NCBI GenBank assembly: GCA_900318855.1
Contig: ONMG01000216.1
Location: forward strand, 1 to 7,164
From: an uncultured Prevotella sp.
GTDB taxonomy: Bacteria > Bacteroidota > Bacteroidia > Bacteroidales > Bacteroidaceae
Reading direction: 5' to 3'
Length of the DNA stretch: 7,164 bases
Each line of letters opens with the position of its first letter. Position 1 is the first letter of the stretch. Both the position numbers and the translations under genes were made by a program. The notes under the pieces were generated by a model, which saw only the letters and a list, made by a program, of their open reading frames with translations, searched no databases and was not told the origin of the DNA. Shown here piece by piece: positions 5,205 to 7,164 of the stretch.

Positions 5205-6758
5205 TCACTTCTTCCTCGGCGTCATCGTGATGAGGGGGATTAGCATCTCCTCCATCGAGATACCTCCATGCTGGAAGGTGTCCTTATAATAGGCCACATA
5301 GTAGTTGTAATTGTTGGGATAAGCAAAGAAGCCGGCCCCTGTAGCAAAGACGTAGCTTGTGCTCAGATTGGGCGACGGCAACTGTGCCTTCCGGGGGTCT
5401 CTGATGGCAAACACCTCCTTCGGATTGTAATTGAGGTTCTTGCCCAGCTTATAGCGCAGGTTAGTGTTCGTGTTGCGGTCACCAATGATTTTCACGGGCT
5501 TCGAGGCTCTGATGCTGCCATGGTCGGTGGTGAGGACTACCTTGTAGTCCGACTGAGCAAGGCGCTTGAAAAGGTCGGCCATGACCGAATGGCGAAGCCA
5601 ACTCAGCGTGATGCTGCGATAAGCCGACTCATTGCTGGCCAGCTCGCGCACCATCTTCGACTCAGTACGCGCATGCGACAGCATATCGATGAAGTTGATG
5701 ACCAGCACGTTGAGGTTATAACGTCCGAGCTCATTGAAGTGCTCCATGAATTTCTCAGCAGCTGCCGAGTCGTTCACCTTATGGTAACTGAAAAGGTCGT
5801 GGCGACGGTAGCGGTCAATCTGTGTCTGGATGAGCGGACCCTCGTTGAGGTTCTTGCCCTCCTCCTCGTCCTCATCGACCCACAGATTGGGGAACATCTC
5901 AGCAATTTTGTTGGGCATAAGCCCACTGAACAGGGCGTTGCGGGCATACTGCGTGGCTGTGGGCAGAATACTGGTGTAGAGGTCTTCCTCGATGTCGAAG
6001 ATATCCCCAATCTCGGAAGCCAGCATGCGCCACTGGTCATAGCGGAAGTTATCGATGACGATGAGGAACACCTTCTCGTCACGGTCAAGCAATGGGAAGA
6101 TGCACTTCTTGAAGACATCAGGGCTCATCAAAGGGCGTTGTGTCTGTCGCGGCTCCACCCATTCAAGATAGTTCTGCTTAATGAACTTGGAGAAACCATT
6201 GTTGGCCTCTTCCTTTTGCATCTGCAGCATCTCGGTCATATTGCTGTCGGTACTGCTGAGCTCCAGCTCCCAGTGCACTAAGCGCTTATAGACATTCTTC
6301 CAGTCGTCGAGAGTTGAGCAGTCGCTAATCTGCATGGCAATCTGCTGAAAGCTCTGCTGATAGCCGGTCTGCGTGACCTCGGTCTCAATCTCCTTGCGAT
6401 GGATGCACTTCTTGAGCGTGAGAAGTATCTGACTGGGGTTAACCGGCTTGATGAGGTAATCGGCTATCTTGGATCCAATGGCCTGGTTCATGATATTCTC
6501 CTCTTCGCTCTTGGTGACCATCACCACAGGTGTGGCAGGGGAGATGTCCTTGATGTGCTGCAGCGTCTCCAGCCCAGTGAGGCCCGGCATCATCTCGTCG
6601 AGCAGCACCAGATCGAAAGTGCGTTGTCGGCACTGTTCTATAGCATCGGGACCGTTGCTCACAGTCACCACCTCATATCCCTTCTTCTCGAGAAAGATGA
6701 TATAAGCCTTCATAAGCTCTATCTCATCATCTACCCATAAGAGTAATCCGTTGCTCAT
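5205..6758 (-). CDS. porX: PorX-like response regulator with PglZ (alkaline phosphatase superfamily) effector domain
   Basis: 517 residues, the full length of the PorX family. The N-terminal receiver domain (~1-120) has the acid pair Asp10/Asp11, phospho-acceptor Asp54 in VLLDEMMPG, Thr82 in VVMVTKS and Lys104 in YLIKPVNP, so all switch residues are present. A helical linker follows (~125-210). The PglZ domain starts with VFLIVIDNFRYDQW (Asp236). It carries LPTATQYARNALFSG with Thr269 as the probable nucleophile, NFIDMLSHAR (Asp358, His362), TTDHGS (Asp412, His413) and QHGGIS (His497), which together look like an intact two-metal site. In Porphyromonas gingivalis, PorX is phosphorylated with PorY and affects type IX secretion gene expression through the sigma factor SigP; its PglZ domain was reported to cleave oligonucleotides. 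No porY, sigP or secretion genes lie here. An AAGGA at 6762-6766, three bases from the ATG, is a possible ribosome site. Confidence 0.94.
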   Translation of the reverse strand: MSNGLLLWVDDEIELMKAYIIFLEKKGYEVVTVSNGPDAIEQCRQRTFDLVLLDEMMPGLTGLETLQHIKDISPATPVVMVTKSEEENIMNQAIGSKIADYLIKPVNPSQILLTLKKCIHRKEIETEVTQTGYQQSFQQIAMQISDCSTLDDWKNVYKRLVHWELELSSTDSNMTEMLQMQKEEANNGFSKFIKQNYLEWVEPRQTQRPLMSPDVFKKCIFPLLDRDEKVFLIVIDNFRYDQWRMLASEIGDIFDIEEDLYTSILPTATQYARNALFSGLMPNKIAEMFPNLWVDEDEEEGKNLNEGPLIQTQIDRYRRHDLFSYHKVNDSAAAEKFMEHFNELGRYNLNVLVINFIDMLSHARTESKMVRELASNESAYRSITLSWLRHSVMADLFKRLAQSDYKVVLTTDHGSIRASKPVKIIGDRNTNTNLRYKLGKNLNYNPKEVFAIRDPRKAQLPSPNLSTSYVFATGAGFFAYPNNYNYYVAYYKDTFQHGGISMEEMLIPLITMTPRKK

Positions 6759-6792
6759 ATATCCTTATTTAATACGTATGGAGCAGCCGCCA

Positions 6793-7164
6793 TCAGAACC
6801 CATCGAGGTCATAGTATTCGTCCTCGAGGTCGATATCGGGCTTGAGTTCCTTTTTCTTCTTGTCGTTCTTCTTATTGTTCTCTGCAGGCTTCTGCGGAGC
6901 GTCGTCGTTAAAGTAGAAGCCGTCGTCGTCGAGCTTGGGCTTCACAGGCTGCTGTTTGGCAGGTTCTGTCTTGGGCTGCTGACCGGGCTGAAGTTTGGGT
7001 TCCGACTTAGCTTTCTGCGTGCCCTCTGACTTGGCCGACTGCTTTGCGGGCTGCTTGGGCTGTGCCTTGGCCGGCGCCTCATCAGGAATGACGAGCTCCC
7101 CTTGTTGTTGCTGGTCGGCTGGCTGCTTCGAGTCAGCAGGTTGAGCAGGCTTCTGCGTGGGCTG
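6793..7164 (-). CDS. C-terminal end of a Q/K/P-rich low-complexity protein with an acidic, aromatic tail (5' end outside window)
   Basis: The frame is open from the right edge to a TGA at 6793-6795, giving 123 residues with no start inside. Counting from the edge, residues 1-77 are almost wholly Gln, Lys, Pro and Ala in loose units such as QPAKQ and QQPK, with one hydrophobic island ELVIPDE (23-29). Next come an acidic-aromatic patch LDDDGFYFNDD (78-88), a lysine block KKNDKKKKELK (98-108), and the terminal segment DIDLEDEYYDLDGF (110-123). Coding is supported by a consistent codon pattern and by the 34-base gap to porX on the same strand, which suggests an operon. No membrane segment or catalytic motif is visible. 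It is probably the disordered tail of a larger envelope or cytoskeletal protein, but the family is not recognised from this portion. Confidence 0.7.
   Translation of the reverse strand, partial: QPTQKPAQPADSKQPADQQQQGELVIPDEAPAKAQPKQPAKQSAKSEGTQKAKSEPKLQPGQQPKTEPAKQQPVKPKLDDDGFYFNDDAPQKPAENNKKNDKKKKELKPDIDLEDEYYDLDGF

Noticed and set aside
5268..6281. 337-codon open frame on the plus strand opposite porX
   Set aside because: It lies antisense to a clear PorX gene with all motifs intact. The Val/Leu/His-rich translation has no recognisable domain, so it is a by-product of codon bias.
6751..7029. 92-codon plus-strand frame that reads as a hydrophobic, Val/Leu-rich protein resembling a membrane protein
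   Set aside because: It is the antisense of the Lys/Asp/Gln-rich minus-strand frame. Codons for Lys, Asp and Glu read in reverse give Leu, Val and Phe, so the apparent hydrophobicity is an artefact.

Overview
The window looks like chromosomal DNA from a member of the Bacteroidales, most likely Prevotella or a close relative. Three things point there. The proteins are typical of that group: an OMP_b-brl_3-type TonB-dependent barrel, a DUF2807 lipoprotein, and a PorX-like response regulator fused to a PglZ domain. A Bacteroidetes-style -7 element (TAnnTTTG) precedes trxA. Most starts lack a clear Shine-Dalgarno sequence. The genus is inferred; nothing in the window settles it.

Left part (1-4107, plus strand): four tightly packed genes with gaps of 25, 17 and 15 bases, so almost certainly one operon that begins upstream of the window. 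They are the C-terminal part of a multi-spanning membrane protein (probably the membrane component of an ABC-type system), a DUF2807 lipoprotein with a regular beta-helix-like repeat, a short YtrA-type GntR repressor, and an 831-residue outer-membrane beta-barrel protein. Together they cover the inner membrane, the lipoprotein layer, the cytoplasmic control step and the outer membrane. This suggests a self-regulated envelope-response or export module. Its substrate cannot be read from the sequence.

Middle (4108-4746): a 201-base gap holding a strong nested hairpin (likely terminator), a second small hairpin, and the trxA promoter and ribosome binding site. It is followed by thioredoxin trxA. 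After trxA lies a 76-base, multi-stem inverted repeat that ends in a T-rich run and separates trxA from the convergent genes on the other strand.

Right part (4747-7164, minus strand): in transcription order, the C-terminal end of a Q/K/P-rich protein with an acidic tail (partial, unidentified), then porX, then tsaE. The gaps are 34 and 44 bases, so they are probably co-transcribed. PorX is the two-component regulator linked in Porphyromonas to the type IX secretion system. TsaE is the ATPase of the universal tRNA t6A modification pathway. No insertion sequence, tRNA, rRNA or CRISPR array was seen.
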